Shown here: in pieces, positions 27,286 through 36,417 of the stretch
How the letters are laid out: each line of letters opens with the position of its first letter
Position numbering within the stretch: the stretch's first letter is position 1
NCBI RefSeq assembly: GCF_010727605.1
Contig: NZ_AP022568.1
Span: forward strand, 4,712,001 to 4,776,000
Source of the DNA: Mycobacterium simiae
GTDB lineage: Bacteria > Actinomycetota > Actinomycetes > Mycobacteriales > Mycobacteriaceae
Direction: 5' to 3'
Length of the DNA: 64,000 bases
Translations under genes and position numbers: made by a program
Notes under the pieces: generated by a model
The model's database searches: none
What the model was told of the DNA's origin: nothing
Seen by the model: the letters and a program-made list of their open reading frames with translations, nothing else

Positions 27286-27789
27286 TCAGGAGTGTTCGGC
27301 GATCCAGGTCGTGGTGAATCGCTGCACCGCGGGGATGCTCTCGGCCAGACTGGCGCCCAGGGACTTTTCGAGTTTGCCGCCAACCAACGGGATCTTGACC
27401 TCCACCTTGACGGCGAAGCGGAGCTGGGTGCCGTTGTCGATGGGCTCCAGCCAGGCTTCGGCGCGACCCGACCCCACCTTGGGAGACGTGGTGACGTTGA
27501 CCTGGCCGCGCACTTGACCGTCACCGGCGGGCTTCCATGTCTCGCTGTGTACGAGCTTGAGGTCGGCGGGCGCGAACTTGGTGACCATGCTCGGCAGCAG
27601 GGCGCGGCCGACGTGCTGAGTGACCTGCACCGCTACCGCGCCGTCGGAGCCAACGGTCAACGAATCCAGCGTGGTCGACGCTTCCCCGATGGCGATGCGT
27701 GCCCGCCAGTAGTCTTCACTGCTGAACGCCGCATGGATTTGTTCCACACTGGCCGGTGATTCGGTCAGGACATCGAATGAGCGAGGCAT
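27286..27789 (-). CDS. DUF2505-family protein
   Basis: The ATG at 27789 gives 167 residues starting MPRSFDVLTESPASVEQIHAAF, the standard beginning of this mycobacterial family, which has a START/SRPBCC-like fold that could bind a lipid. The longer frame to 27945 is Arg-rich and unlikely. There is no signal peptide, so the product is probably cytoplasmic. Function is unknown. Confidence 0.85.
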   Translation of the reverse strand: MPRSFDVLTESPASVEQIHAAFSSEDYWRARIAIGEASTTLDSLTVGSDGAVAVQVTQHVGRALLPSMVTKFAPADLKLVHSETWKPAGDGQVRGQVNVTTSPKVGSGRAEAWLEPIDNGTQLRFAVKVEVKIPLVGGKLEKSLGASLAESIPAVQRFTTTWIAEHS

Positions 27790-27872
27790 AGCAACACATT
27801 CTTGCCGAAGTGGCAACGTCACGTCGGGGCATATCCCAAATGGCTTGGCCGGCAGGGCAACCGGCCGGGTGC

Positions 27873-28628
27873 CTATTGCTTGTCGACCTTGACGGCGATC
27901 TGCTTGGCGACGTTGACGGCCGCGTCCCCGGGATTCTTGCGGCACGCCTCGGTGTCGATCACCACGTTATTGCGGACGGTGAGCGCACGCTGGCAGCTCT
28001 GGGACATCGAGTCGCCGTCCTTGCTCAATGTCACGCTGACGCTGGTGCTCAAGATTCCGTTGGCGTTAGATACCGGACCGACCTTCCAATGGACGTTCGG
28101 GGCGTCCGCACCGCCGCCGGGAACGGTGTCGTCGCGGTTGGCGCACGCGGGCCAGCGCTGCGACGAGCTGTCGAAGAAGGCGCTCGCTTGCTGGGCGGAC
28201 GGGAACAACACCACGAATTGGCTTACGTCGGGGTTTGGATCATTCGACTCCGGCGGAATGGGCGCAAGATCGCGCTCGCCGTGCACCGCGGTGTTTCCGC
28301 TGCCACCGTAAATGGGCGCCAAGGCCTCGCCGGTGATGTACAGGCACTCGGCGGGGAACGTGTATCCCTTCGGGAAGACCTCGGCGCTTTTGTCTTCTTG
28401 CAGGGCGTCGAACGTTTTGTCGGTCTTCGAACCGGTGACAGCGAGCACGCTGTCAACCTCGGGCGGCGTGAGCAGCAGGTTCGGTAGCGCGGCGGGTGCC
28501 AGGGGCGGTTTCGAGGTGGTGGTGGTCGTCGTCGACGACGCGGCGGTGCCGCCCTTGTCATCTCCTCCGCAGGCCGCGACCAATAGCCCGGCGGTGGTGA
28601 CGGCGACGACGAGTGATAGCTGACGCAT
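27873..28628 (-). CDS. Lipoprotein with PknH-like sensor domain (paralogue A)
   Basis: The 251 residues have lipobox LLVAAC at ~16-21 and a Thr-rich linker. A PknH_C-like extracellular domain follows, with conserved Cys (AECLYI, RWPACANR, SQSCQRAL, DTEACRKN) that form two disulfides in the PknH sensor. It is anchored to the outer face of the membrane with an unknown ligand. The gene downstream on the same strand (27286) is unrelated; the one upstream (28809) is a close paralogue. Confidence 0.88.
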   Translation of the reverse strand: MRQLSLVVAVTTAGLLVAACGGDDKGGTAASSTTTTTTSKPPLAPAALPNLLLTPPEVDSVLAVTGSKTDKTFDALQEDKSAEVFPKGYTFPAECLYITGEALAPIYGGSGNTAVHGERDLAPIPPESNDPNPDVSQFVVLFPSAQQASAFFDSSSQRWPACANRDDTVPGGGADAPNVHWKVGPVSNANGILSTSVSVTLSKDGDSMSQSCQRALTVRNNVVIDTEACRKNPGDAAVNVAKQIAVKVDKQ

Positions 28629-28808
28629 GGTTGAGTGCCCTTCCTATAGCGCCGACTCGACGAGCGTTCCGCGGACCCGCGCGTTTGCTCTGCACAGCGG
28701 TGTGCGGGAGGAGCATACGCCAGTACCGCGGGTCGCGGGCGCTTTGTGCAAAGCCCAATCCGCCCGCAAACCGGTCGCCGCATGCCCGCGGGCCGCTGCG
28801 CGCGCTCG

Positions 28809-29603
28809 CTATTGTTTGTCGACGTTGCTGGCGATTTGGTTGGCGATCTGGACTCCCACGGTGCCCGGGTCTGGGCGACAGCCAGCAACGTCGATCGCCA
28901 CATTGTTGCGCACTGTCAGCGCTCGCTGACACGTCTGCGATCTGGTCTCGTCGTTTTTGCTCAGCCGCACGAACACGGTCGTGTTCAACACCCCGTCGAC
29001 GTTGGAAACCGGCCCGACCTTCCACTCGATGCTGGCCGCGTCGGCGTTACCGCCGGGGACGTTGTCCTGCCGGTTGGCGCAAGCCGGCCACCGTTCGGCC
29101 GAGTGAGTGAAGAACGCGTTCGCTTCGGTGGCCGACGGGAACAGCACTACAAACTGATTTGCGTTGGGGCTCGGATCGGTCGGGTGAGCGGGAGGAACTG
29201 CGATCCGCTCGCCACGTACGGCCATACTCCCGCTGTTGCTGTACACCGGCGCGATGGCCGGACTCATGACGTACAGGCACTCCTCGGGGAACTTGTATCC
29301 CTTCGCGAATGCGCCGACGGTTTGGTCTTCCTGCAGTGTGTCGGACAATCTGTCAGTCCTCGACCCGGTCACCGCCAGTATCTTGTCGACCTGGACCGAC
29401 GTGAGGAACAGGTTCGGCAGTGCGGCCGCGGGGACCGGCTGCTTGGTGGCAGTCGTGCTGGGCACCGTGGAGTAGGTGACGCCGGTGCCGCCCCCGTTGC
29501 TGTCGCACGCAGCGGTCAACGTCGTGACGGCAGTGGCTATGGCGATGGCGATGGGGACGATGGGGACGGCGTTGGCGAGGGGGGCGCCCGCAAGCTTGCC
29601 CAT
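28809..29603 (-). CDS. Lipoprotein with PknH-like sensor domain (paralogue B)
   Basis: The ATG at 29603 gives 264 residues with lipobox-like TLTAAC and a Thr/Pro linker. The same four-Cys sensor domain follows (EECLYV, RWPACANR, SQTCQRAL, DVAGCRPD). It is a tandem duplicate of the gene at 27873: both end VDKQ and share QFVVLFPSA, RALTVRNNV and KVGPVSN. The residue divergence shows an old duplication. The earlier in-frame start at 29759 would add an atypical N-terminus. Confidence 0.86.
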   Translation of the reverse strand: MGKLAGAPLANAVPIVPIAIAIATAVTTLTAACDSNGGGTGVTYSTVPSTTATKQPVPAAALPNLFLTSVQVDKILAVTGSRTDRLSDTLQEDQTVGAFAKGYKFPEECLYVMSPAIAPVYSNSGSMAVRGERIAVPPAHPTDPSPNANQFVVLFPSATEANAFFTHSAERWPACANRQDNVPGGNADAASIEWKVGPVSNVDGVLNTTVFVRLSKNDETRSQTCQRALTVRNNVAIDVAGCRPDPGTVGVQIANQIASNVDKQ

Positions 29604-29709
29604 GGTGACGGACCTTCCTGCCGCACGGTGGTTTTTCGGAGCATATGACACGGCGGTGCGAGCACCGCGGCATTTGCGGGGGCGGTCGGTCTGGCTGTCA
29701 GACTGGGGT

Positions 29710-30078
29710 GTGCCCGAAATCAAGTTCACGTCGGTGGCGCCGATCGTGCCCGTCCGCAACTTGGACCTGGCGCTGGAGCGCTACCGCCGACTCGGATTCG
29801 ACACCCGCGCCTACGCCGGACCCGAGCGGTACGGTTTCGTGGACCGGGGCCCGGTGTCGATGCATCTCACCGAGTGGGCCGAGCACGATCCGTTGCAGAC
29901 CGCGGCCAGCGTGTACTTCTACGTCAGCGACGCCGACGCTCTCCACGCGGAATGGGCGGCGCTGAAAGAGCTCGACGGACGCCTCCTGGCGCCAGCTGAC
30001 ACTGCTTATGGTTTAAGGGAATTCGCCTACATCGACCCCGACGGCACGCTACACCGCATCGGTTCGCGGCGAATCTGA
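29710..30078 (+). CDS. VOC-family / bleomycin-resistance-like protein
   Basis: The GTG at 29710 gives 122 residues (VPEIKFTSVAPIVPVRNLDLALERY), a VOC first module. RYGFVDRGPVSMHL and EFAYIDPDGTLHRIG carry the second-half features of bleomycin-binding relatives. Metal-ligand His/Glu positions are incomplete, which suits a binding rather than catalytic protein. The stop overlaps that of the convergent DMT transporter gene by 30 bp. Confidence 0.8.
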   Translation: MPEIKFTSVAPIVPVRNLDLALERYRRLGFDTRAYAGPERYGFVDRGPVSMHLTEWAEHDPLQTAASVYFYVSDADALHAEWAALKELDGRLLAPADTAYGLREFAYIDPDGTLHRIGSRRI

Positions 30079-30948
30079 CCGCACAGCGTCGGCCGGGCCG
30101 TCGATGGCCTGGCTGTGTGCCAGTGCCACCACCGCCGCCGCCATCACCGCGACAGACAGAGCCAGCGCAACCATGCCGAGATGGTCGGTGTTCAGCGTCT
30201 CGCCGAGGACCGCGATACCGAGCACTGACCCGACGAGCGGCTCGGCGATCGTCACGGCGGGAAGGGATGCGGTCAGTGGGCCGGCTCGAAACGCAGACTG
30301 CTCCCTGGCGGTCGCGGCGATCGCCAGGAGCACCCAAACGTACAGTTCTGGTGTCTTCAGCAGTTGCGGGATGCCGTGGCCGAGCTGATCGACCACACCT
30401 TTGGTGAGCACCGAAAACAGACCCCACAACGTGCCCGACATGAGCCCCTGCAGCAACGCGCTGCGCCACCCCGAGGTCAGGCGCGAACCGATCAGGCACA
30501 GCAATAGGACCGGCCCCAGCACCGACGCCACGATGGCCCACGTCTTGACCGACCCGCGTGCCGTTCCCGCCTGCGGATTGCCAACCGTGACCACCGCCGT
30601 GACGGCCGTGGCGAGCAGGAGGGCCCAAATCGCTTGCCCGCGCGATATTTTGCGGTGGTTGGTGATACTGCTGATGAGCAACGCGAACAGTAGCGAAGTC
30701 ACCGACAACGCCTGCACGAGGACCACGGAGCCCAGGCCGAGGGCCGCCGCCTGCAGCCCGAATCCGCCAGCGGCCACGAGAGTGCCCAACCACCACCGCG
30801 GGTCGCGAAGCAGCCGCACGAATAGGGCGGGGGTGCTGACCGATTTGTCGGTGACCTGCTGGGCGGATCGTTGTTCGGCGACGTCGCCGATGCCGACCAT
30901 CAGGGCGGCCGCCACGGCGAGCAGCGCCGCGATTCCGGTTGTTCCCAT
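30049..30948 (-). CDS. DMT/EamA-like membrane transporter
   Basis: The ATG at 30948 gives 299 residues with about ten hydrophobic helices. Two EamA-like halves are visible, including the C-terminal TIAEPLVGSVLGIAVLGETL typical of drug/metabolite transporters. The short hydrophilic tail ends DSPRTDAV. It lies 11 bp after the DoxX-like gene and is probably co-transcribed with it. Substrate unknown. Confidence 0.82.
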   Translation of the reverse strand: MGTTGIAALLAVAAALMVGIGDVAEQRSAQQVTDKSVSTPALFVRLLRDPRWWLGTLVAAGGFGLQAAALGLGSVVLVQALSVTSLLFALLISSITNHRKISRGQAIWALLLATAVTAVVTVGNPQAGTARGSVKTWAIVASVLGPVLLLCLIGSRLTSGWRSALLQGLMSGTLWGLFSVLTKGVVDQLGHGIPQLLKTPELYVWVLLAIAATAREQSAFRAGPLTASLPAVTIAEPLVGSVLGIAVLGETLNTDHLGMVALALSVAVMAAAVVALAHSQAIDGPADAVRSDSPRTDAV

Positions 30949-30959
30949 TGCGGCTCCGG

Positions 30960-31352
30960 CTAGCTGTCGCGCCTGATCTTGAGCGCCGTGGTGATCATCG
31001 GTATCTGCAGCGGCAGCCGGGCGAAGGAAAATATCCGCATCGGCCACGATTTGCTCCACCACAGCCGGCACATATTGATGTTCGCCGGGAACACGCTGAC
31101 GTACAGCAGCACGGCCGCCAGCGCGGCCGACCGCCGCGTCCGTCGCGGCAGCAGCAAGGCGCCGATGGCGATCTCCGCAATACCGGACGCGTAGGTATAG
31201 AAGCGTTGATTGCCAGGCAGTTCGGCGGGGACTATCGCGTCGAATGGTTTGGGGGCCAGGAAGTGCACCGTGCCGATGCCGATCAACATTGCTGCAGAGC
31301 GGTATGCGGCGGCCTGTGTCGCCCGCGGGGGTATGGCGGATGTGGTGGTCAT
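30960..31352 (-). CDS. DoxX-family small membrane protein
   Basis: The 130 residues have four predicted transmembrane helices (AAMLIGIGTVHFLAP, YASGIAEIAIGALLL, AALAAVLLYVSVFPANINM, and the C-terminal LPLQIPMITTAL). This is the typical DoxX-like four-helix plan with VFPANINM. Members associate with membrane redox or oxidative-stress functions, but specificity is unknown. It is the first gene of a two-gene unit with the DMT transporter. Confidence 0.83.
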   Translation of the reverse strand: MTTTSAIPPRATQAAAYRSAAMLIGIGTVHFLAPKPFDAIVPAELPGNQRFYTYASGIAEIAIGALLLPRRTRRSAALAAVLLYVSVFPANINMCRLWWSKSWPMRIFSFARLPLQIPMITTALKIRRDS

Positions 31353-31383
31353 CCAGTCATTGTGCGCACATCAGCCGAATGTT

Positions 31384-32448
31384 CTAGACATGAGGTTCCC
31401 CGACGGCGTGAGCGTCGACGGGGTTGATCCGGTTGACGATCAGCGGGTCGGTCTTGGTGAACGGGAAGTCGGGCAGGTCGTCGATGTGGGTGTCGAACGT
31501 GGCCGCCAGCACTTTGCGCGAGTATGCGCTGATCGACGTCCGGTAACCGATATCGGCGGGGGTGGGCTGGTCGAAGAAAATGCAGAAGTGCATCTCGGGA
31601 GCATCGAACACCTCGATGTGGTGGGGATAGGCGCGCGGGATGAAGTACACGTCGCCCTGGCGCAGGTACCAGGTGTCCAGCTCGCCGCCGGGGTTCATCA
31701 CGGTCATCCGCGCCGCGCCCTTGTTGACGTATCCCATCTCTGCGGTGATCGGATGCCAGTGCGGCTCGCGCATCCCATCCTCGCGAATGCGCAACGAGTA
31801 CATCGACAGGTCCTTCAGCGCCGGCCAGTACTGCACTCGTGCGGTGCGCGCCGAGCCGACCGCATTGCTGACAGGCGGCGTCATCGCGTCGACGGAGAAC
31901 TTGTGCGGGTCGTCGAAGTAAGCGGTTGCCGGCACGTCGGGGTCGCCGTCGCGGGCGGCCAACGCGCGGTCGACGGTGCTGCGCCGCATGGCGGCGAAGT
32001 CCGAGGCCGGCAGGTCATAGGTGTTGCCCAGCACCGCGTCGGTCATTGCTCCGAATGCGGCGCCCAGCCCGAAGTCCTCGGGACGCTCACTGCGGAAGGT
32101 AATGACGAATTCGGCTGTCTCCGTTCCAATGTTCTCGATGTGGTGCAGGGAGCCGGAGTCGATGTGGAACATCTCGCCCGCGCGGACCACGAAGGAAGCG
32201 AATCGGCTCCCGGTGTCGAGCACTGAGACCAGAGCGGTACCCGAAACGCAATAGGTTAATTCGTTGGCGTTGGCATGCCAGTGCGGGGTGCGCATCGCGC
32301 CGGGGTTGACGAGCAGCCGTTTGATCGACATCCCCTTCAGGATGGGGAAGACGTCGGCGGTCAGCCGTGTGATCGAACCCAGATGGGACTCCTCGACCAG
32401 CTCACCTTCGGTCAACGAGGCGACGTGTTTGCTTAACTGCGTGGACAT
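31384..32448 (-). CDS. Bicupin, oxalate-decarboxylase-like
   Basis: The ATG at 32448 has an excellent AGGAGG before it, giving 354 residues. Two cupin domains each keep the metal motif: PHWHANANELTYCVSG in the first and PHWHPITAEMGYVNKG in the second, with downstream His in IDSGSLHHIEN and FIPRAYPHHIEV. This is the bicupin pattern of Mn-dependent oxalate decarboxylase/oxidase relatives. No signal peptide was seen, so the protein is cytoplasmic; substrate assignment beyond a small carboxylate is a guess. Confidence 0.87.
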   Translation of the reverse strand: MSTQLSKHVASLTEGELVEESHLGSITRLTADVFPILKGMSIKRLLVNPGAMRTPHWHANANELTYCVSGTALVSVLDTGSRFASFVVRAGEMFHIDSGSLHHIENIGTETAEFVITFRSERPEDFGLGAAFGAMTDAVLGNTYDLPASDFAAMRRSTVDRALAARDGDPDVPATAYFDDPHKFSVDAMTPPVSNAVGSARTARVQYWPALKDLSMYSLRIREDGMREPHWHPITAEMGYVNKGAARMTVMNPGGELDTWYLRQGDVYFIPRAYPHHIEVFDAPEMHFCIFFDQPTPADIGYRTSISAYSRKVLAATFDTHIDDLPDFPFTKTDPLIVNRINPVDAHAVGEPHV

Positions 32449-32811
32449 CTCAACCTCCTGAACAGCTTCGGATCGCCGATCCGAGTGGGTCACCACCATT
32501 ACGATGCCGCGCGGCAGACGGCGCCGTCCAACGCTGCTTTTCGATCTGATGATCAACGATGCTTATCGAATGCGGCCGAGGCGGGGCAGGTGGCGAGGAT
32601 CTCGATCTCCACTTCATCGATCGACCGCGGCTTGTTCAGTCGCCAGACCAGCGCACCGTTCGTCCGCGGGTGGCCGCCGAATTAGCCGAATCGCTTAATT
32701 GTTAGGGCCGTCACACCGCCCGGCTTACCAAATTTAGACCGTTACTATTGCCTATACAGTATTTGATACGATTCGCGTCGTCTGACCGCCCACTGCAGCG
32801 AGGTTGAGAAC
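32449..32811. other. 363-bp divergent intergenic region
   Basis: This separates the bicupin (minus) and thiolase (plus) genes. Short open frames here have no coding character. The AT-rich part at 32735-32770 contains the 9-bp odd palindrome ATACAGTAT (32754-32762), a possible operator or promoter core for the thiolase gene. Nothing else was recognised. Confidence 0.4.
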
Positions 32812-33987
32812 ATGGGTACACCCGTCATCGTCGGAGCTGTCCGGACGGCCATCGGCCGCTCGTTCAAAGGCACCCTGGTCAACACGCCGCCCGAGACGCT
32901 GATCACCGCGGTGCTGCCGGAAGTGGTCCGCCGCTCGGGGGTCGACCCGTCGGCCATCGATGACATCATCTTCGCCGAATCCCATTACGGCGGCGGTGAT
33001 TTGGCACGCTACGCGGCCACCGCCACCGGCCTGGAGCAGGTACCCGGCCAGTCGGTCAACCGGCACTGCGCGGGCAGCCTGACCGCCATCGGCAACGCCG
33101 CCGCGCAGATCGGCTCCGGGATGGAGCGCGTACTGATCGCCGGCGGTGTGCAGTCGTTGTCGATGACGCCGCTGACGAATTGGCGCATCCCGGGCCCCGA
33201 GCTGAAGTTCGAGGAGCGTTGGATGCCGCCGACCCACGTCGAGACGCCGGATGCACCCGCCAAGGACATGTCGATCACGGTCGGCTGGAACACCGCGCAG
33301 TCGGTCGGAATCACGCGTGAGGAGATGGACGCCTGGGCGGCGCGTTCCCATCAGCGTGCCGTAGCGGCGCAGGACGCCGGCAAATTCGTCGACGAGATCC
33401 TGCCGCTGAAGATCACTCAGGTGGATGGCTCGGTCACCGAGTTCGCCGTCGACGAGCACCCGCGTCGTGACACTACCGTCGAGAAGCTCGCCGGCCTCAA
33501 GGTCTTGCACCCAGAGATCGAGGGTTTCTCGATCACGGCCGGAAACAGCAGCGGCACCAACGATGCCGCGGCGGCCGTCGCGCTGGTCGACAGTGACTAC
33601 GCGCGAGCCGAGAAGCTGAACGTGATGGGCACGGTCAAGGCGTGGGCCGCCGCGGGCGTGCCGGCGCGAGACTGCGGGCTGGGTGCGGTCAAGGTGATCG
33701 GCAAGGTGCTGGATCGCGCCGGACTGTCACCGGGCGACGTCGCCCTCTGGGAGATCAACGAGGCATTCGCGTCGGTGCCGATCGCGGCGTGCCGTCAGTA
33801 CGGCCTCGACGAGGAGAAGGTGAACTTTTCCGGCAGCGGCTGCAGTCTTGGTCACCCCATCGCGGCCTCGGGTGCGCGCATGGTCACCACGCTGGTCTAC
33901 GAGCTGGCCCGGCGTGGCGGCGGCGTCGGTGTCGCGGCGATGTGCGCCGGAGGTGGCCAGGGCGGCGCCGTCGTCGTCGAGGTCTGA
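32812..33987 (+). CDS. Thiolase-family acetyl-CoA acyltransferase
   Basis: The 391 residues are of standard thiolase length. The nucleophilic Cys is in VNRHCAGSLTAIG (about residue 86), and the Asn-His motif and second Cys appear in WEINEAFASVP and GSGCSLGHPIAASGARM. It catalyses thiolytic cleavage of 3-ketoacyl-CoA or the reverse condensation. It resembles mycobacterial FadA-type enzymes but a number cannot be assigned. The ATG at 32812 follows AGGTTGAGAAC. Confidence 0.93.
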   Translation: MGTPVIVGAVRTAIGRSFKGTLVNTPPETLITAVLPEVVRRSGVDPSAIDDIIFAESHYGGGDLARYAATATGLEQVPGQSVNRHCAGSLTAIGNAAAQIGSGMERVLIAGGVQSLSMTPLTNWRIPGPELKFEERWMPPTHVETPDAPAKDMSITVGWNTAQSVGITREEMDAWAARSHQRAVAAQDAGKFVDEILPLKITQVDGSVTEFAVDEHPRRDTTVEKLAGLKVLHPEIEGFSITAGNSSGTNDAAAAVALVDSDYARAEKLNVMGTVKAWAAAGVPARDCGLGAVKVIGKVLDRAGLSPGDVALWEINEAFASVPIAACRQYGLDEEKVNFSGSGCSLGHPIAASGARMVTTLVYELARRGGGVGVAAMCAGGGQGGAVVVEV

Positions 33988-33992
33988 CGGCC

Positions 33993-34598
33993 CTAGTTGC
34001 AAAACGTATAACCGATGAATTCGGTCTGGCGGGTGTCGCTGGGCGAATAGTTGACGAAGTGGACGGCCGGCATCCCGTTGTACTCGGTGTCGATCTGTTG
34101 CGCGTTCGGCGGCGGCGCGCCGTTAGGGAAGGCCAGAATCATGTCGCCGAAAATTCTCAGGCCACCCTGGCAGATGGCATCCTTGCGCGGCGCTTGCGGA
34201 TTCCACGCGTGCACGACGACCGGCTCGGTGACCTGATACCCAGCCGCGCAGTTCGGATCGCACAACTTGAAGACTGCGGTTCCGGTCCCGTCAGCGCCCT
34301 GAGGTCCCCAGGAGCTCCATGACATGTCTTGCAGCGCAACGGCAACGCTCGCGCAGCCCAGCACATTGAGCTTCTTGGGTCGCTCCGTCGGTTGCACGGA
34401 GGGGTTGTAGCAGCCCGGAATAGCGTAGCTGTCCGGCGGTGGCTGGGTGGTGGGGGACGCCGACGTGCCGTGCCGACCACCGATGAGTTTCACCGCGACG
34501 AAGACCAGCGCACCAACCACCAGCAGGGCCACGACGATGACGATCACAGTGAGGCGCCCCCGCCGCGGCCCGCCCTCCGAGGAGACGTTGCCGCTCAC
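33993..34598 (-). CDS. Membrane-anchored extracytoplasmic protein of unknown function
   Basis: The GTG at 34598 gives 201 residues: a short basic cytoplasmic start, one strong transmembrane helix (LTVIVIVVALLVVGALVFVAV), a Thr/Pro linker, and an exposed domain with paired Cys (IPGCYN, LGCASV, KLCDPNC, DAICQG, YTFCN). The longer frame to 34661 is possible. The plan matches mycobacterial single-pass proteins such as those next to PknH-type sensors. It converges on the thiolase gene with 5 bp between. Confidence 0.78.
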   Translation of the reverse strand: MSGNVSSEGGPRRGRLTVIVIVVALLVVGALVFVAVKLIGGRHGTSASPTTQPPPDSYAIPGCYNPSVQPTERPKKLNVLGCASVAVALQDMSWSSWGPQGADGTGTAVFKLCDPNCAAGYQVTEPVVVHAWNPQAPRKDAICQGGLRIFGDMILAFPNGAPPPNAQQIDTEYNGMPAVHFVNYSPSDTRQTEFIGYTFCN

Positions 34599-34726
34599 GA
34601 TCACCAGGTTAAGACACTGCCGAACAACCGAGGTGTGGTCACGGGCAAATTTGTGACACATTAAATTTGGTCAACGAGGCCAACATAGGGAAGTATTGAA
34701 TTCTCGCGACGCGTTAGGAGCAACCG

Positions 34727-35455
34727 ATGAGTGACCACGCACTGGCCGCCCGTTTGGCCACCGAAGCCGGGAAGTTGTTGCTCGGGGTCCGTGAGGAGTT
34801 CGCCGACGCCGAGGCGAGCGAGCGGAAAGCGGCGGGGGACAAGAGATCCCATGACTTTCTGATCGAGGCGCTAGCCGGCGAGCGACCCCGGGATGCCGTC
34901 CTGTCCGAGGAAGGTGCCGACGACCCGGTACGGCTGCGATCGGAGCGGGTGTGGATCGTTGACCCGCTCGACGGTACCCGGGAGTTCTCCGAGCTCGGCC
35001 GCGACGACTGGGCCGTGCACGTCGCGCTGTGGCAAGCCGGCGAGCTGATCGCCGGCGCGGTGGCATTGCCGGCCCAGCGAGTCACGTTGGCCACCCCGCG
35101 GGTGGACCCGCCGCCGGCCGCGCCGGCCAAGCCGCGCATCGTCGTGTCGCGCACCCGGCCACCGGCGATCGCGCTGGCGGTGCGCGACGCCCTGGACGGC
35201 ACCCTGGTGGAAATGGGTTCCGCCGGAGCCAAGGTGGCATCGATCGTCCAGGGCCAGTCCGATGTCTACGTGCACGCCGGCGGGCAATTCGAGTGGGATT
35301 CGGCCGCCCCCGTGGCGGTGGCCCGCGCGGCGGGACTGCACACGTCGCGCATTGATGGATCGGTATTGCTATACAACCAGGCCGATCCCAAGCTGCCGGA
35401 TCTGGTGGTGTGCCGTCCCGAGCTTGCCGAGGCGGTACTCGCTGTCACGCGCTGA
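34727..35455 (+). CDS. cysQ: CysQ-like 3'(2'),5'-bisphosphate nucleotidase (inositol monophosphatase superfamily)
   Basis: The 242 residues carry the FIG-superfamily metal motifs: SEEGADD, then VWIVDPLDGTREFSELGRDD with the core DPLDGT, and EWDSAAPVAVARAAG near the C-terminus. The sequence order closely follows M. tuberculosis CysQ, which hydrolyses PAP in sulfate assimilation and can act on fructose bisphosphate or inositol phosphate. It is shorter than that protein (267) by a few loops, so a paralogue with altered substrate is possible. Confidence 0.82.
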   Translation: MSDHALAARLATEAGKLLLGVREEFADAEASERKAAGDKRSHDFLIEALAGERPRDAVLSEEGADDPVRLRSERVWIVDPLDGTREFSELGRDDWAVHVALWQAGELIAGAVALPAQRVTLATPRVDPPPAAPAKPRIVVSRTRPPAIALAVRDALDGTLVEMGSAGAKVASIVQGQSDVYVHAGGQFEWDSAAPVAVARAAGLHTSRIDGSVLLYNQADPKLPDLVVCRPELAEAVLAVTR

Positions 35456-35524
35456 CTTGAGGGCTGCCTCACTGTAACCGGCTACGCGCCAGGTGATTCG
35501 GAGGTCCACAATGGTGCTTGATGA

Positions 35525-35566
35525 TTGCGCCTCATGAGGCCCTGACTCATCCTCATGAGGGCGCAA
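35525..35566. repeat. 42-bp inverted repeat built from two CCTCATGAGG palindromes
   Basis: Left arm TTGCGCCTCATGAGG (35525-35539) and right arm CCTCATGAGGGCGCAA (35551-35566) are complementary except for one extra base. Each arm itself holds the perfect palindrome CCTCATGAGG, with 11 bases between. It lies between the convergent cysQ (ends 35455) and tetR (ends 35677) genes. It could act as a bidirectional terminator or a two-site operator. The flanking bases of 35456-35676 hold no gene. Confidence 0.85.
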
Positions 35567-35676
35567 CAATCAGATATTACATCGAAAGTGGCGGTGCATT
35601 ATCAAGGCTGGCGGACTGTGGCGCTCGCCACTTTTGAGTCGTAATGCCAAAATTGGGTCGGACCGGATGAGGTGTT

Positions 35677-36303
35677 TCAGTCGCACGTTGGGCCCCGACG
35701 AGGCGGTGGTGTTTGCACTACCGGACCGATCCAATGCCGCAACAAAGACCGCAACTCCGTGGTTGAACGGGGCGGATCCGGCGGCACCAATACCAGCGAT
35801 TGGATCAGCCGAAGCAGGTACTCGACCAGATCGTCGAAATCTCTGTGACGGTAACCCAAGGCGGCCCAGTCGATCTCGGTGCTTTCCAGCAACACGCGTG
35901 AGCGTCGCACGGACTCGCCCAGGACCATCTGCCGGCTCATCGACCGGCTGTGGTCGGTCTCCAATAGCATCATCAACAAGGGTTCTTCCGGTAGGCGTTC
36001 GACGAGAAAAGCCACGGCCTCGACCAACAACTCCACCGGATCGTCAAAGTTCGCAGTGAGATCGGCGATCCGGGTGGTCCAGCCGCCGAGGGCGATATCG
36101 CTCGCAGCGCTCAGCAATTCCTCGAGCGAGGCGAAGTACCGATAGATGGTGGGCCGGGTGACCCCGAGATCGGCCGCAATCACCGACAGGCTGGTTTGCT
36201 GCGGTCCCCGCCATTCGATGCTGTGAATCGCCGCGTCCACTATGCGCTTGCGCGCTTCCTCGTCGTCAGCCGGTGGTGCTCCACCCCAACCTTTTCGGCC
36301 CAT
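35677..36303 (-). CDS. TetR-family transcriptional regulator
   Basis: The 208 residues have the N-terminal helix-turn-helix (RKRIVDAAIHSIEWRG then SLSVIAADLGVTRPTIYRYF), a canonical TetR DNA-binding domain, and an all-helical ligand domain with no recognisable specificity. It is divergent from an amidohydrolase remnant whose promoter region it probably once controlled. The start at 36303 (MGRKGWGG) is typical for this subgroup. Confidence 0.88.
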   Translation of the reverse strand: MGRKGWGGAPPADDEEARKRIVDAAIHSIEWRGPQQTSLSVIAADLGVTRPTIYRYFASLEELLSAASDIALGGWTTRIADLTANFDDPVELLVEAVAFLVERLPEEPLLMMLLETDHSRSMSRQMVLGESVRRSRVLLESTEIDWAALGYRHRDFDDLVEYLLRLIQSLVLVPPDPPRSTTELRSLLRHWIGPVVQTPPPRRGPTCD

Positions 36304-36417
36304 GACCGTCGGGACCTAACGAAGCCCTGCGCGGCGACGCGTGATCATACCGAGAGTTTAGTGTCAAAGTAAGTCGGGCGGCGTAGCACCTGAGTGCCAG
36401 CGAGGCGAAGAGTGGCG

